Of a stretch of 64,000 bases of DNA, positions 1 to 8,684 are shown piece after piece. The position numbers and the translations under genes are program-made. The notes under the pieces are model-generated. The model made no database searches. It saw only the letters and a program-made list of their open reading frames with translations, and was not told the DNA's origin. Location of the stretch: positions 434,001 to 498,000 of the forward strand of contig NZ_CABVQK010000005.1 of NCBI RefSeq assembly GCF_902499335.1, read 5' to 3'. Within the stretch, counting starts at the first letter, position 1, and each line of letters begins with the position of its first letter. This DNA is from Burkholderia lata (GTDB taxonomy: Bacteria; Pseudomonadota; Gammaproteobacteria; Burkholderiales; Burkholderiaceae).

Positions 1-493
1 CGAGCACGGCGGTGAGCGACGGAATCCCGCCGATTTCCGCGGCGACGGCCATCGCGATCGGCGTCGTCGCCGATTTCGGCGCGAGCGACGCGATCGTCTG
101 GTGCGACGCGCCGAACAGCGCCGCGATGCCGACCGCCGACACGATCGCGGTCAACGAACCCGCGAGCAGGCCGACCAGCAGCGGCACCGCGGCGCGGCGC
201 AGCTTCGACCACTGGCGGTACAGCGGCAGCGCGAGCGCGACGGTCGCGGGGCCCAGCAGGAAGTGGACGAACTGCGCGCCTTCGAAATACGTCGGATACG
301 GCGTATGCGTGATCGTCAGCAGCACGACGATCAGCGCGACGGCGATCAGCACCGGGTTCGCGAGCGGGTTGAAGCGCGCCCGCGCATAGACGGCCTGCGC
401 GAGCAGATACGCAATCAGCGTGATGGTGAGGCCCAGCAACGGGGTCGCGGCGAGATAGACCCAGATCGCGCCGAGTTTCGGGAAGGCCGTCAT
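1..493 (-). CDS. lrgB: LrgB/CidB family inner-membrane protein (3' part beyond window)
   Basis: The visible 164 residues start at the ATG at 493 and run off the left edge, so the C-terminus is missing. They are strongly hydrophobic with several predicted membrane helices and match the LrgB/CidB family, which works with LrgA/CidA-type proteins in murein-hydrolase/holin-like control or in small organic-acid transport. The stop codon of the upstream cidA-like gene overlaps this start (ATGA), so the two are translationally coupled. The family call is firm; the physiological role cannot be read from the sequence. Confidence 0.85.
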   Translation of the reverse strand, partial: MTAFPKLGAIWVYLAATPLLGLTITLIAYLLAQAVYARARFNPLANPVLIAVALIVVLLTITHTPYPTYFEGAQFVHFLLGPATVALALPLYRQWSKLRRAAVPLLVGLLAGSLTAIVSAVGIAALFGASHQTIASLAPKSATTPIAMAVAAEIGGIPSLTAVL

Positions 494-861
494 TGCGTGC
501 CCTCCGCCGCGCCGCCCGCGCGCCGCTGGCGGCGCAGCAGCGCACGCGTGACGAGCGCGGTCACGGCGATCGCGAGCGTGGTGCTGACGGCCAGCGCGAC
601 GACGACCGCGACCGCGTCGCCGCGCACGCGGTCGGCCGACACCATGATGCCGACGCCGGCCGGCACGAACAGCAGCGACAGGTGGCGCAGCAGCTCGAGC
701 GCGGTCGGCTCGATCGCGTCGGCCACCTGCGGGCGCAGCATCACGAAGCCGAACAGCAGCAACATGCCGATCACCGGGCCCGGCACCGGCAGGCCGAACA
801 GGTAGGACACGCCTTCCCCGAGACACTGGAAGGTCAGCAAGACCGCGAACGCCCGCAGCAT
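490..861 (-). CDS. cidA: LrgA/CidA family holin-like membrane protein
   Basis: This 123-residue protein has about four hydrophobic segments and the family signature near residues 25-40 (PVPGPVIGMLLLF). A conserved loop reads LLFVPAGVGIM at roughly residues 63-75. LrgA/CidA proteins are small holin-like inner-membrane proteins encoded directly before LrgB/CidB partners, as here, with a 4-bp stop/start overlap. GGGAG lies about 9 nt before the ATG. Whether this is a CidA-like effector or an LrgA-like antagonist is not decidable; the Arg-rich C-terminal tail is probably cytoplasmic. Confidence 0.85.
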   Translation of the reverse strand: MLRAFAVLLTFQCLGEGVSYLFGLPVPGPVIGMLLLFGFVMLRPQVADAIEPTALELLRHLSLLFVPAGVGIMVSADRVRGDAVAVVVALAVSTTLAIAVTALVTRALLRRQRRAGGAAEGTQ

Positions 862-1045
862 GAACCGCTTCTCCCGAACGTGGCCGCGCTGCCCGGCGGC
901 CGCGCGACCGATGGCCGGCGGATTGACGCGCCGGCGTGGACGATACGGGCGATCGTACCAACTTCACGCGCCAGCGGACATCGCCGCGCGCGATCGCGGG
1001 AAGACACCACCTGCTGCACGGCGCGCGGCCTCCCGCCGCCACGCG

Positions 1046-2998
1046 TCATCCCGGCACGGGTTCGGCCGACGCCGTCCGATCCCGGCCGCACGCGCTGCCG
1101 GATGCGCCGGCCACGGGCAGCATGAGCGTCACGGTCGTGCCCTGCCACGGGGCGCTGCGCACGCTGATCTCGCCGCGGTGCCGGTCCACGACCGCCTTGG
1201 CGAACACCATGCCGAGCCCGACACCCTTCGTGTCGGGTTGCCCTTGCAGGCGAAAGCGCCGGTAACGCTCGAACAGGCGCGCCTGATCCTCGGCCGCGAT
1301 CCCGTAGCCGTAGTCGCGGATCACGCAGCACACCGAAGCGCCGCCGTCCGCCAGGGCGACGCTGCACTCGATGCGGGTATGTTCCGCGCTGTACTCGACC
1401 GCGTTTCCCAGCAGATTGACCAGCGCACGCGACAGCAGCGCCGGATCGCCGTGCACGAGCGCGTCGTCGCACGACGGTACGTCCTCGACCGCGATGTGCT
1501 TTTCCCGCGCGCGCAGCCAGATTTCGTCGCGTGCCTGATTCATCAGATCGGCAACGTTGACGAGTTCCGACGCGTACTCGCTCGTCTCCGCCCGCGACAC
1601 CTGCGCGAAACCGTCCGCCATTGCCAGCGTATGACGCGCCAGCCCGTCGATCTCGTGAAGACGCTCGCGCAGCGTGCAGTCGGGCGGGCACGCGGCAGGC
1701 GCGTTCACGAGCACGATGACCGAGGTGAGCGGCGCGCGCATGTCGTGCGAGAACAGCGTCAGCATATCGTTGCGCTGCCGCTCGAGCAGCGTGCGATGGA
1801 CGTAGGCGCCGCGCAACGCGTCGAGTGCATCGTTCACGTGCACGATCTCGGGGCTCGTGCCCGGAATCCGGACGATCGGCGATACGTCGCCCTCGCTCAA
1901 CGCGACGATGCGCCGGCTCAGCGCGTCGAGCGGCTTCGACAGCGTCCGCTGCGTGCCGCGCACGAGCAGGAACAGGATCGCGATGCAGCACGCCGCCTCG
2001 GCGGCGGACAGCGCCATCCGGACACGCGCCGCATCGCGCAGCGCCACCGCGCGCGCACGCGTGAGGTCGAGCACGTGATCGCGCAGCCGCTCCGATGCAT
2101 GCAGGTCCCGCATCACCCGCTGCGTGAAATCCTCGGCATCCATCGCGTACGTGCCCGAGCGGCCCGCGCGGAGCGTCGCGGCAACGAGGGGCAGGAAGCT
2201 GCTGTCCATCGTGGTGTTCAACCGCGCCAGGTCGTTCGACAGCGTCGCGTCGCCGAGTTGCGGTGCGATCGCGCCGGCAACCAGCGTGCGCAGCTGCACG
2301 ATGCGCCCACGCATCTGGAGGATGCGCGCCAGCCGCTCGTCGTCGAGCGGTTCGCGCCGAATCAGCGACGCGACGAACAGCGAGCCGAGCCGGCCGGTGT
2401 ATTCGCGCAGGTCACCGAGCAGGCGTGCGAGGACCAGCGCGCCGAACGTGTCCGGATGGCGCATCGCGGTCCCCGCGATCACGCCGTTGGTCAGCGTCGC
2501 GAGGTCGTCGGCGGCCGCGAACATCCGGTCCTGCGCATACTGCGTTTGCCACGTCGCGCGCGATGCCGCCGGCCGCGCGGCCAGCGCATCGACTTCGTCG
2601 CGCGCGCCGGCGAGTTCGGCGCGCACCGATGCGAGCGCATGCAGCGCGGTCTCCCGCTCGGGGGCATCGAGCGCAGCGGCCTGCGCAAGATCGGCTCGAA
2701 GCGCGTCGAGCGCCCCATCGGTACGCGCCCGCGCGTCGCGCAGCGCCTGCGCCTCCGCGGCCGAATCGCGGCGCCGCAGTGCCAGCAACCGGTTGGCCGG
2801 CCAGCGTTCGGCCGAAATCCGGTTCGACGCGATCATCACGCACTCGACCAGCGCGAAATCGCGCAAATCGAGAATGCCCTGCCGGTACTGCTGATAGCTT
2901 TCCCATAGATTCGTGCCGCACGCGACCGCCGTCATCATCACGACGAGCACGAAGCCGGCACGCATCCGCTGCCGGATCGAGATGCCGCGCAGGTTCAC
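1046..2998 (-). CDS. sensor histidine kinase downstream of flhDC
   Basis: A membrane-anchored histidine kinase. With the GTG start chosen here (650 aa) it has an N-terminal membrane helix (about residues 8-28), a long helical sensor region, a second membrane helix near residue 340, a HAMP-like linker, then HisKA with the H-box FSHDMRAPLTS (phospho-His about residue 418). An HATPase domain follows, with N-box NLLGNAVEYS and G-box GVGLGMVFAK. The frame stays open to a GTG at 3103 and has an ATG at 3034, but the extra N-terminus is Arg-rich and looks like read-through, so the start is uncertain. It follows flhD-flhC on the same strand, suggesting co-transcription. No response regulator follows it; the nearest is the divergent LuxR-type regulator at 4522. 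Confidence 0.85.
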   Translation of the reverse strand: MNLRGISIRQRMRAGFVLVVMMTAVACGTNLWESYQQYRQGILDLRDFALVECVMIASNRISAERWPANRLLALRRRDSAAEAQALRDARARTDGALDALRADLAQAAALDAPERETALHALASVRAELAGARDEVDALAARPAASRATWQTQYAQDRMFAAADDLATLTNGVIAGTAMRHPDTFGALVLARLLGDLREYTGRLGSLFVASLIRREPLDDERLARILQMRGRIVQLRTLVAGAIAPQLGDATLSNDLARLNTTMDSSFLPLVAATLRAGRSGTYAMDAEDFTQRVMRDLHASERLRDHVLDLTRARAVALRDAARVRMALSAAEAACCIAILFLLVRGTQRTLSKPLDALSRRIVALSEGDVSPIVRIPGTSPEIVHVNDALDALRGAYVHRTLLERQRNDMLTLFSHDMRAPLTSVIVLVNAPAACPPDCTLRERLHEIDGLARHTLAMADGFAQVSRAETSEYASELVNVADLMNQARDEIWLRAREKHIAVEDVPSCDDALVHGDPALLSRALVNLLGNAVEYSAEHTRIECSVALADGGASVCCVIRDYGYGIAAEDQARLFERYRRFRLQGQPDTKGVGLGMVFAKAVVDRHRGEISVRSAPWQGTTVTLMLPVAGASGSACGRDRTASAEPVPG

Positions 2999-3133
2999 GA
3001 TGCCGGCCCGGTGCGCGAACGAGGCACACCGCATCCGCCATCGGGCGAGCGCGCCGCACCGGCCGACCCGACGCGCCAGCCGCCACCGTTCGCCGCGAGC
3101 CACACGGTGCCCGCCGCAGCCGCCGTTGCCCCG

Positions 3134-3787
3134 CTAGACTGCACGCCATTCTCCCGACGATTCGCCTGCGACGCTCCCGCTGTCGTGACAGGACGCGACG
3201 GCCGCACGTGCGTCCTGCCGCCGTGCGCGACGCGCGCCGGGTGCCACGCACGGCGTCTCCCCGGCCGCGCGCTTGCCGGCGCGCGGCGGCAGCCGGCACG
3301 CGACGCAGACGGGATGCCGGCGCAGTGCGTGGCGGTAGGTGATGAACGCCGCGCCGCAATCGCGGCATTGCGCGATGTCGAGCACGCCCGCGTCGACGAA
3401 GCGCACCAGCATCCACGCTCGCGTCAGGTCCAGCGGCAGCGCGAGACCCACGGCATCGCCATGTTCGGCGTACAGCGTATAGGCCTTGACGAGCGCCTCG
3501 AGCCGCGGGCAGCCCGCCCGGTTGCGCAGGAAGCGGTAGATGCTGTGGAACAGCGATGCGTGGATGTTCGCGAACCACGTCATGTACCAGTCGGTGGACG
3601 ACGGCAGCAGCCCCTTCGGCGCGGCGCCGCCGCGCACTTCGCGATACAGGCGCACGAGACGATCGCGCGGCAATCCGCACTCGATCTCCAGCATCTGCAG
3701 CCGCGCGCCGAGCCGGATCAGCGCCGCCGCGTGCATCGTCAGCTGCGCATCGTCCGCGAGGCCGTGCCGCCCGGCGTGGCCGCTCAC
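3134..3787 (-). CDS. flhC: flagellar transcriptional regulator FlhC homologue
   Basis: FlhC forms the heterohexameric FlhD4C2 activator of flagellar class II promoters. The 217-residue product starts at a GTG (3787) that overlaps the flhD stop codon, which couples the two genes. FlhC hallmarks are visible: the [15 protein letters not shown] segment (about residues 66-80) and the zinc-binding cysteines C141, C144, C161 and C164 (CRDC...CVAC). Enterobacterial FlhC is about 192 residues; here the segment after the last zinc cysteine is a long Arg/Ala-rich tail of about 50 residues. The linked histidine kinase and two-component genes are an unusual neighbourhood, so this may be an accessory copy rather than the main motility regulator (inference). 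Confidence 0.88.
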   Translation of the reverse strand: MSGHAGRHGLADDAQLTMHAAALIRLGARLQMLEIECGLPRDRLVRLYREVRGGAAPKGLLPSSTDWYMTWFANIHASLFHSIYRFLRNRAGCPRLEALVKAYTLYAEHGDAVGLALPLDLTRAWMLVRFVDAGVLDIAQCRDCGAAFITYRHALRRHPVCVACRLPPRAGKRAAGETPCVAPGARRARRQDARAAVASCHDSGSVAGESSGEWRAV

Positions 3788-4107
3788 GATGTTTCCTCGT
3801 CGGGTAGCGCGAGGCCGGCCAGCACCATCGCGGTATGCACGCGCACGAGATCGACCGGCGGCGTCGCACGGGTCAGCGCCGACAGCACGCCGTACCGTCC
3901 CGGCCGCAATGCGCAGATCAGCTGCCCCGTCGACGCGAGCTCGTTCATGTGCTTCATCGACAGCGCGGCCAGCGCGGCGGCGACGTCGGCGGTCACACCC
4001 AGGCGGAACATGCCGGTTGCGCGATCCGACTGCAGCAGCCGCTGCGCAAGCCAAAGATACGACATGTTCAGTTCCCACATTGCATCACTGTCGTTGGCAA
4101 CCTTCAT
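3784..4107 (-). CDS. flhD: flagellar transcriptional regulator FlhD homologue
   Basis: FlhD is the partner of FlhC in the flagellar master activator and carries the helical dimerisation core. This 107-residue protein has the family pattern [16 protein letters not shown] followed by GMFRLGV near residues 13-37, and a single cysteine in the QLICALRP segment near residue 65. The Shine-Dalgarno AGGTGA stands just before the ATG at 4107. It is the first gene of a probable flhD-flhC-kinase operon transcribed from the repeat-rich region 4108-4521. Confidence 0.9.
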   Translation of the reverse strand: MKVANDSDAMWELNMSYLWLAQRLLQSDRATGMFRLGVTADVAAALAALSMKHMNELASTGQLICALRPGRYGVLSALTRATPPVDLVRVHTAMVLAGLALPDEETS

Positions 4108-4521
4108 CGTTCACCTCGATTCATGCGCGATCAGGATCAATGATTCACCGTCAGAATACGTGCCGATAATGCGGTTATTACGAACCGTTATTTTTTCGTT
4201 CGGCGTGAATAACCGAAATTCACCGTCGCCGAACGACGCGCAGGATGCGCGTGCATCGCGCCGCCATTCAGTCCTGAAGCGGCCGCTTGCTTAGTCGTTC
4301 ACATCGCGGCGATGCGGCAACACATCGTATGGCGTGCCCGCATTCGCCTGCATTGCGAACTGTCGTGATTGAGTCTCGGCGATATTCCGCTGAATGTAAA
4401 CGCGACGTTAGACGCAAGACAAATGCCCGATAAACACGACTTTAGTATTAAGACTTTCGTCTTGTACAATCCGGTACATTCTTGCCGGGCCGGCCCCGGC
4501 TTTTCTTATTTAACCGTCCTC
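4108..4521. other. 414-bp divergent regulatory region between flhD and the response regulator
   Basis: No gene is seen here. The stretch is AT-richer than its flanks and repeat-dense. ATTCACCGTC occurs twice, 75 bp apart (4143-4152 and 4218-4227). CGGTTATT (4172-4179) is mirrored by AATAACCG (4208-4215). Two dyads abut: AAGAC-N4-GTCTT (4450-4463) and TGTAC-N6-GTACA (4463-4478). A GC hairpin with a T-run follows (4484-4507). The ATG at 4522 has no good Shine-Dalgarno. These are candidate operator and leader elements for the divergent operons; their binding proteins are unknown. Confidence 0.55.
4484..4507 (+). terminator. terminator-like hairpin in the leader of the response-regulator gene
   Basis: GCCGGG (4484-4489) pairs with CCCGGC (4495-4500) over a 5-nt loop and is followed by TTTTCTT. 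It lies 15-38 nt before the ATG at 4522, so it would sit inside the 5' leader: either an attenuator or the end of a short upstream transcript. Confidence 0.45.
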
Positions 4522-5151
4522 ATGAAAATTCTGATCGTCGACGATCACGCCATCCTGCGGGACGGCGTGGAGATGCTGTTGCGCCGGGGTGACGGCGATA
4601 CTGTCGTCGTCCAGGCGAACAGCGCCGACGACGCGGTGCGGCTGCTCGACGAGCATGCCGACCTCGACGCCATCGTGCTCGACCTGAAGCTGCAGGGCAT
4701 GGACGGCCTCGACGCCCTCTCCGTATTCGCGACGATGCGCCCCGGGCTCCCGGTCATCGTGCTGTCGTCGTCCGAGGATCCCGGCGCGGTGCGCAGCGCG
4801 TTCGCGCAGGGCGCGATGGGCTACGTGCCGAAGTCCGCCAGCCCGCGCACGCTGCTGTCCGCCATCCGGATCGCACTCAACGGCGAACGCTACGTGCCGC
4901 CGCTCCTGCTCGACGACCCCGCGCCACGGCCGCCTGACGGCGCCGCTGCGGCACGCGGTTCGACGCTGACGCAGCGTCAGGTCGAAGTACTGCGGTATCT
5001 CGCGGAAGGCGTGCCGAACAAGGTCATCGCCGACAAGCTCGGCCTGTCGGAAAAGACTGTCAAGGCGCACATCACCGCGATCTTCAAGGCGCTGAACGTC
5101 ATCAATCGCACCCAGGCGGCGGCGGCCGGCAGGAAGGCCGGCCTCCTCTGA
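4522..5151 (+). CDS. LuxR/NarL-type response regulator
   Basis: The 209-residue protein has a receiver domain (residues 1-120) with acidic pocket D7-D8, phosphoacceptor D54 (IVLDLKL) and K104 (YVPKSAS). A LuxR-type HTH occupies about residues 145-205 (LTQRQVEVLRYLAEGVPNKV and TVKAHITAIFKAL). The ATG at 4522 is chosen because the protein then begins directly with the receiver; an upstream in-frame extension to 4369 would run through a terminator-like hairpin. It is followed after 90 bp by a hybrid kinase, the likely cognate sensor. The histidine kinase behind flhDC is a second possible partner. Confidence 0.93.
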   Translation: MKILIVDDHAILRDGVEMLLRRGDGDTVVVQANSADDAVRLLDEHADLDAIVLDLKLQGMDGLDALSVFATMRPGLPVIVLSSSEDPGAVRSAFAQGAMGYVPKSASPRTLLSAIRIALNGERYVPPLLLDDPAPRPPDGAAAARGSTLTQRQVEVLRYLAEGVPNKVIADKLGLSEKTVKAHITAIFKALNVINRTQAAAAGRKAGLL

Positions 5152-5241
5152 TCCGACGCCCGCGCGCGTCGCGACATTGCCATGTGGCCGCGGAACGCCT
5201 AAATTTTTCCCATCTCCCCCGCCCGTTCGAGGAGCGTGCGC

Positions 5242-6933
5242 ATGACGCGTGTCGACGAGCCGCCCGAAGCGCCGGCCGATCATGAAATCCCGTTCGACCT
5301 CGCCGCCGACGTGATCGCGCGCTGGCAGCGCCTCGTCGACCTGATGGCGGAAATCGTCGGCGTGCCGGCCGGGCTGATCATGCGCAACGTCGGCCGCGAC
5401 ATCCAGGTGCTGGTGGCGAGCCGCAACACCGGCAACCCGTTCTATCCGGGCGAATCGGCCGAACTGCACGGCTCCGGACTCTACTGCGAAGCGGTCATCG
5501 CGAGCGGCGATACGCTGGTCGTGCCGGATGCGCGGCAATCCGCGCAGTGGCGCAACAATCCCGACCTGCGCGTCAACATGGTTTCGTATCTCGGCCTGCC
5601 GATCCGTTGGCCCGACAACACGACGTTCGGCACGATCTGCTTGCTCGACTGCAAGGAGAACGCGTATTCGGAGCGCTACATCCGGCTCGTCGAGGAATTC
5701 CGCGACCAGATCGAGATGCAGCTGCAACTGATCCGCGCGCAGCGGATCGCCGAACGCGAACGCCTGCGCGCCGCGCAGCTGGCCGAGAACTTCCGGCGGC
5801 AAAAGGATCTCGCGACGGAGGCCGTGCACGTCAAGTCGAGCTTTCTCGCGGCGGCGAGCCACGACCTGCGCCAGCCCGTCCACGCATTGAGCCTGTTCGT
5901 CGGCGCGTTGCGGCACGTCCCGATGCCGGCCGACGGCACGCTGCTCGTCGATCGCATCGACCAGTCCGTCAACGCGATGGATGCGCTGTTCACCGCAATC
6001 CTCGACATCTCGCGGCTCGACGCGGGCGTCGTGCCCGTCCATCGCCGGCCGTTCGCGATCGGTGCGGTGCTGGAACGCGTGTGCCGCGAAGTCGCCGCCG
6101 ACGCGCACGGCAAAGGCCTGTCGCTGTCGTACGTGCGCAGCACCGCGGTGGTCGATTCCGATCCCGTGCTGATCGAGCGCATCGCACGCAACCTGCTGTC
6201 GAATGCGGTTCGCTATACCGACGCCGGGCGCATCGTCGTCGGCTGCAGGCGCACGCACCGGCACGTGCGCCTGCAATTCATCGACACCGGGCGCGGCATT
6301 CCGGCCGACCAGCAGGCCCGCGTCTTCGACGACTACTACCAGTTGCGCCATCGCGACGGCGACCACGAACAGGGCGTGGGCCTCGGACTGGCGATCGTGC
6401 GGCGCCTCGCGGGGCTGCTCGACTGCCCGCTGACGCTGCGCTCCGAGCCCGGACGGGGCTCGTGCTTCGAACTGCAGCTGACACGGCTGGACACGGCCGT
6501 GCAGCCGAGCGTCGCCGCCGACGAGATCGCCGTCGACGAGGCGGCTGCCGCTGCGCACCTCGTGGTCGTGATCGACGACGAAAGCGCGATCCGCGCCGGC
6601 ATGTCGATGCTGCTCGAACGCTGGGGCTACCAGGTCGTCACGGCCGCGTCGGTCGATGACGCGATCGCGTGCCTGGCATCGTGCGAGGTACGTCCGACCC
6701 TGCTGATCTGCGACCTCCACCTGCACGGCGACCAGAACGGGATCGGTGCGATCGCGCGGATTCGCGACGAATACAACACGGCGATTCCCGCGATGCTGAT
6801 CACGGGCGACACGACCGCGCGGCGGCCCGGCCGGCTGAAGCACGGCGGGTTCGTGCTGCTGCACAAGCCGGTGCCGAGCGACAAGCTGCGCGCGGCGATG
6901 GCACGCCTGCTGCATGCGAAGGCGCCAGGATAG
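5242..6933 (+). CDS. GAF-domain hybrid sensor histidine kinase with C-terminal receiver
   Basis: A soluble hybrid kinase of 563 aa with no membrane helix. Domains in order: a GAF-like sensor (about residues 20-165), coiled linker, HisKA with phospho-His H207 in AAASHDLRQPVHAL, HATPase with N-box NLLSNAVRYTD (about 318-328) and GVGLGLAIVRR, then a receiver (about 440-560) with phosphoacceptor near D491 (LLICDLHL). The ATG at 5242 is preferred over the GTG at 5236 because AGGAG lies 7 nt upstream. This architecture, GAF plus HDLRQP kinase plus receiver, is usually paired with a LuxR-type response regulator like the one just upstream. The signal is unknown. Confidence 0.92.
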   Translation: MTRVDEPPEAPADHEIPFDLAADVIARWQRLVDLMAEIVGVPAGLIMRNVGRDIQVLVASRNTGNPFYPGESAELHGSGLYCEAVIASGDTLVVPDARQSAQWRNNPDLRVNMVSYLGLPIRWPDNTTFGTICLLDCKENAYSERYIRLVEEFRDQIEMQLQLIRAQRIAERERLRAAQLAENFRRQKDLATEAVHVKSSFLAAASHDLRQPVHALSLFVGALRHVPMPADGTLLVDRIDQSVNAMDALFTAILDISRLDAGVVPVHRRPFAIGAVLERVCREVAADAHGKGLSLSYVRSTAVVDSDPVLIERIARNLLSNAVRYTDAGRIVVGCRRTHRHVRLQFIDTGRGIPADQQARVFDDYYQLRHRDGDHEQGVGLGLAIVRRLAGLLDCPLTLRSEPGRGSCFELQLTRLDTAVQPSVAADEIAVDEAAAAAHLVVVIDDESAIRAGMSMLLERWGYQVVTAASVDDAIACLASCEVRPTLLICDLHLHGDQNGIGAIARIRDEYNTAIPAMLITGDTTARRPGRLKHGGFVLLHKPVPSDKLRAAMARLLHAKAPG

Positions 6934-6989
6934 CGGTGCCGGGCCGGCACGCTGCGTCGCGCGAACCCTCCCGCCCGCCGCCCGCATGC

Positions 6990-7015
6990 AAAAACGGCGG
7001 GCACGTAGCCCGCCG
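6990..7015 (-). terminator. intrinsic terminator of the ohr-esterase operon
   Basis: On the minus strand CGGCGGGC (7015-7008) pairs with GCCCGCCG (7002-6995) over a 5-nt loop and is followed by TTTTTG. It lies about 55 bp past the esterase stop codon and is a standard rho-independent terminator. Confidence 0.75.
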
Positions 7016-7024
7016 CCGAGTCTG

Positions 7025-7059
7025 CGCACTCGCACCGCGTCAAGCAGGGTGCGAGTGCG
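7025..7059 (-). terminator. 12-bp perfect hairpin after the esterase gene
   Basis: CGCACTCGCACC (7025-7036) and GGTGCGAGTGCG (7048-7059) form a perfect 12-bp stem with an 11-nt loop, 10 bp past the esterase stop. It has no T-run of its own; the T-tailed hairpin at 6990-7015 follows immediately. It may stabilise the mRNA 3' end or assist termination. Confidence 0.5.
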
Positions 7060-7068
7060 AGCCGCCGC

Positions 7069-8109
7069 TTACTTCAACCGCGTCGCGATCTCGTTCGCCA
7101 TCGCCTTCATCGCGGCCTTCGTCGGCGCATCGTTGGCCAGTGCGTTCAGCAAGCCGAAATCGTGGATCGTGCCGTCGTAGCGCGTGGTCGTTGCGTCGAC
7201 ACCGGCCGCGTCGAGCTTGCGGCCGTATGCTTCGCCTTCGTCACGCAGCACGTCGAACTGCGCGACCTGGATCAGCGCGGGCGGCAGGCCCTTCAACTGC
7301 GCGGTGCTCGCGCGCAGCGGCGACGCGTAGATCTCGTTGCGTTGCGCTTCGTTCTTCGTATAGGCGTCCCAGAACCACTTCATCATCGGCCGCGTCAGGA
7401 AGTGCCCTTGCTGATACGCGTTGTACGAACCCGTGTTGAAGTTGTGGTCCGTCACCGGCCACATCAGCCCCTGGAAGCGGATCGCGGGGCCGCCCTTGTC
7501 CTTCGCCATCAGCGCCACCACGGCCGCCATGTTCCCGCCGACGCTGTTGCCGACCACCGCGAGACGGCTGCCGTCGACGCCAATCTCCGCGCCGTGCGCG
7601 GCCACCCACTTCGTTGCCGCATACGCCTGGTTGATCGCGACCGGGTAATGCGCTTCCGGCGACGGCGTGTAGTTCACGAACACCGCGACGGCGCCCGATT
7701 GCACGACGAGGTCACGCACCAGGCGCTCATGCGTCGGGAAATCACCGAGCACCCAGCCGCCGCCGTGAATGAACATGAACACCGGCAGCGTGCCCGTCGC
7801 GCCTTGCGGGCGGACGATCGACACCGGCACGGACAAGCCGTCCTGTTCGATCGTGCGGTTCGACACGTCGATCCCCGACAGGTCGACCTTCGTGCCGTTC
7901 TGCGCATCGACCAGCACCTGGCGCGCCTTCGCGGGGCTCAGCGTTTCGAGGCCCGGGCCCTTCTGCCCGTTGAGCGCGGCGAGGAATGCGCTCGTCGTCG
8001 CATCGGGCCGCACGGCGTCGGCACCGGTGCCCGCGGCGAACACGGTGGACGTGACGGACAGTGCGGCGGCGACGGCGGCAGCGATCAGCAGCGGCTTGAC
8101 GATCTTCAT
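7069..8109 (-). CDS. exported alpha/beta-hydrolase (Aes/HSL-type esterase)
   Basis: A 346-residue esterase/lipase of the hormone-sensitive-lipase type, exported by an N-terminal signal peptide (cleavage near residue 26 after VFA). The oxyanion motif HGGGW is at 115-119, the nucleophile is S189 in GNSVGGN, and the likely acid and base are D286 (FDVLRDEGEAY) and H316 (IHDFG). Start at 8109: GGAG is 7 nt upstream; the frame stays open far further into the ohr gene but without coding character. It lies 65 bp downstream of ohr on the same strand, so the pair probably shares the TetR-controlled promoter. The substrate is unknown. Confidence 0.9.
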   Translation of the reverse strand: MKIVKPLLIAAAVAAALSVTSTVFAAGTGADAVRPDATTSAFLAALNGQKGPGLETLSPAKARQVLVDAQNGTKVDLSGIDVSNRTIEQDGLSVPVSIVRPQGATGTLPVFMFIHGGGWVLGDFPTHERLVRDLVVQSGAVAVFVNYTPSPEAHYPVAINQAYAATKWVAAHGAEIGVDGSRLAVVGNSVGGNMAAVVALMAKDKGGPAIRFQGLMWPVTDHNFNTGSYNAYQQGHFLTRPMMKWFWDAYTKNEAQRNEIYASPLRASTAQLKGLPPALIQVAQFDVLRDEGEAYGRKLDAAGVDATTTRYDGTIHDFGLLNALANDAPTKAAMKAMANEIATRLK

Positions 8110-8174
8110 GATGTAACTCCTTGGCTCAACCTGTGAATGACGATGTGACGATGGATGATTCGCAATGCGTACGA

Positions 8175-8600
8175 TCAGACGAGCGTGAGCGTGACGTCGA
8201 TGTTGCCGCGCGTCGCATTCGAGTACGGGCACACGAGGTGCGCACGATCGACCAGCGTCTGCGCGACATCGCGATCGAGGCCCGGCAGCGAGATCTTCAG
8301 TTCGACTTCGATGCCGAAGCCGTTCGGGATCGCGCCGATGCCGACGCTGCCTTCGATCGCGGCATCCGCGGGCATCGCGATCTTGTCGCGCGCCGCGACG
8401 AACTTCATCGCGCCGATGAAGCACGCGCTGTAGCCGGCGGCGAACAGTTGCTCGGGGTTCGCGCCTGCGCCGCCCGCGCCGCCGAGTTCGCGCGGCGTGG
8501 TCAGCTTCAGGTCGAGGTTGCTCTCGGGCACCGTCGCACGGCCGTCACGGCCGCCGGTGGCTTTTGCATGGGCGCGGTACAGCACTTTTTCGATCGACAT
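8175..8600 (-). CDS. ohr: organic hydroperoxide resistance peroxiredoxin Ohr
   Basis: Ohr reduces organic and fatty-acid hydroperoxides to alcohols using a reactive disulfide/thiol pair. The 141-residue length is typical. The peroxidatic C60 ([11 protein letters not shown]) and resolving C124 ([13 protein letters not shown]) are in their canonical places, with the family N-terminus ([15 protein letters not shown]). Ohr is usually under the MarR-type OhrR; here the adjacent regulator is TetR-type, and TetR-like palindromes lie in the ohr promoter region (8685-8710 and 8753-8774). It is first in a two-gene unit with the exported esterase. Confidence 0.95.
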   Translation of the reverse strand: MSIEKVLYRAHAKATGGRDGRATVPESNLDLKLTTPRELGGAGGAGANPEQLFAAGYSACFIGAMKFVAARDKIAMPADAAIEGSVGIGAIPNGFGIEVELKISLPGLDRDVAQTLVDRAHLVCPYSNATRGNIDVTLTLV

Positions 8601-8684
8601 GACAGACTCCTTTTCAATCAGTGAGTGAAACAGCCTTACAACCCGGGACCGCGTGCCGGCTGCTCCGCAACCGGCATCGCGTTT

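Noticed and set aside
2999-3103. Longer N-terminus for the histidine kinase (GTG at 3103 or ATG at 3034)
   Set aside because: The extra segment is Arg/Trp-rich, has no good ribosome site and precedes the usual short cytoplasmic start before the first membrane helix; kept as an alternative only.
4510-7035. 841-codon minus-strand open frame across the response regulator and hybrid kinase
   Set aside because: It overlaps two complete domain-bearing plus-strand genes and shows no domain of its own; GC-driven open frame.
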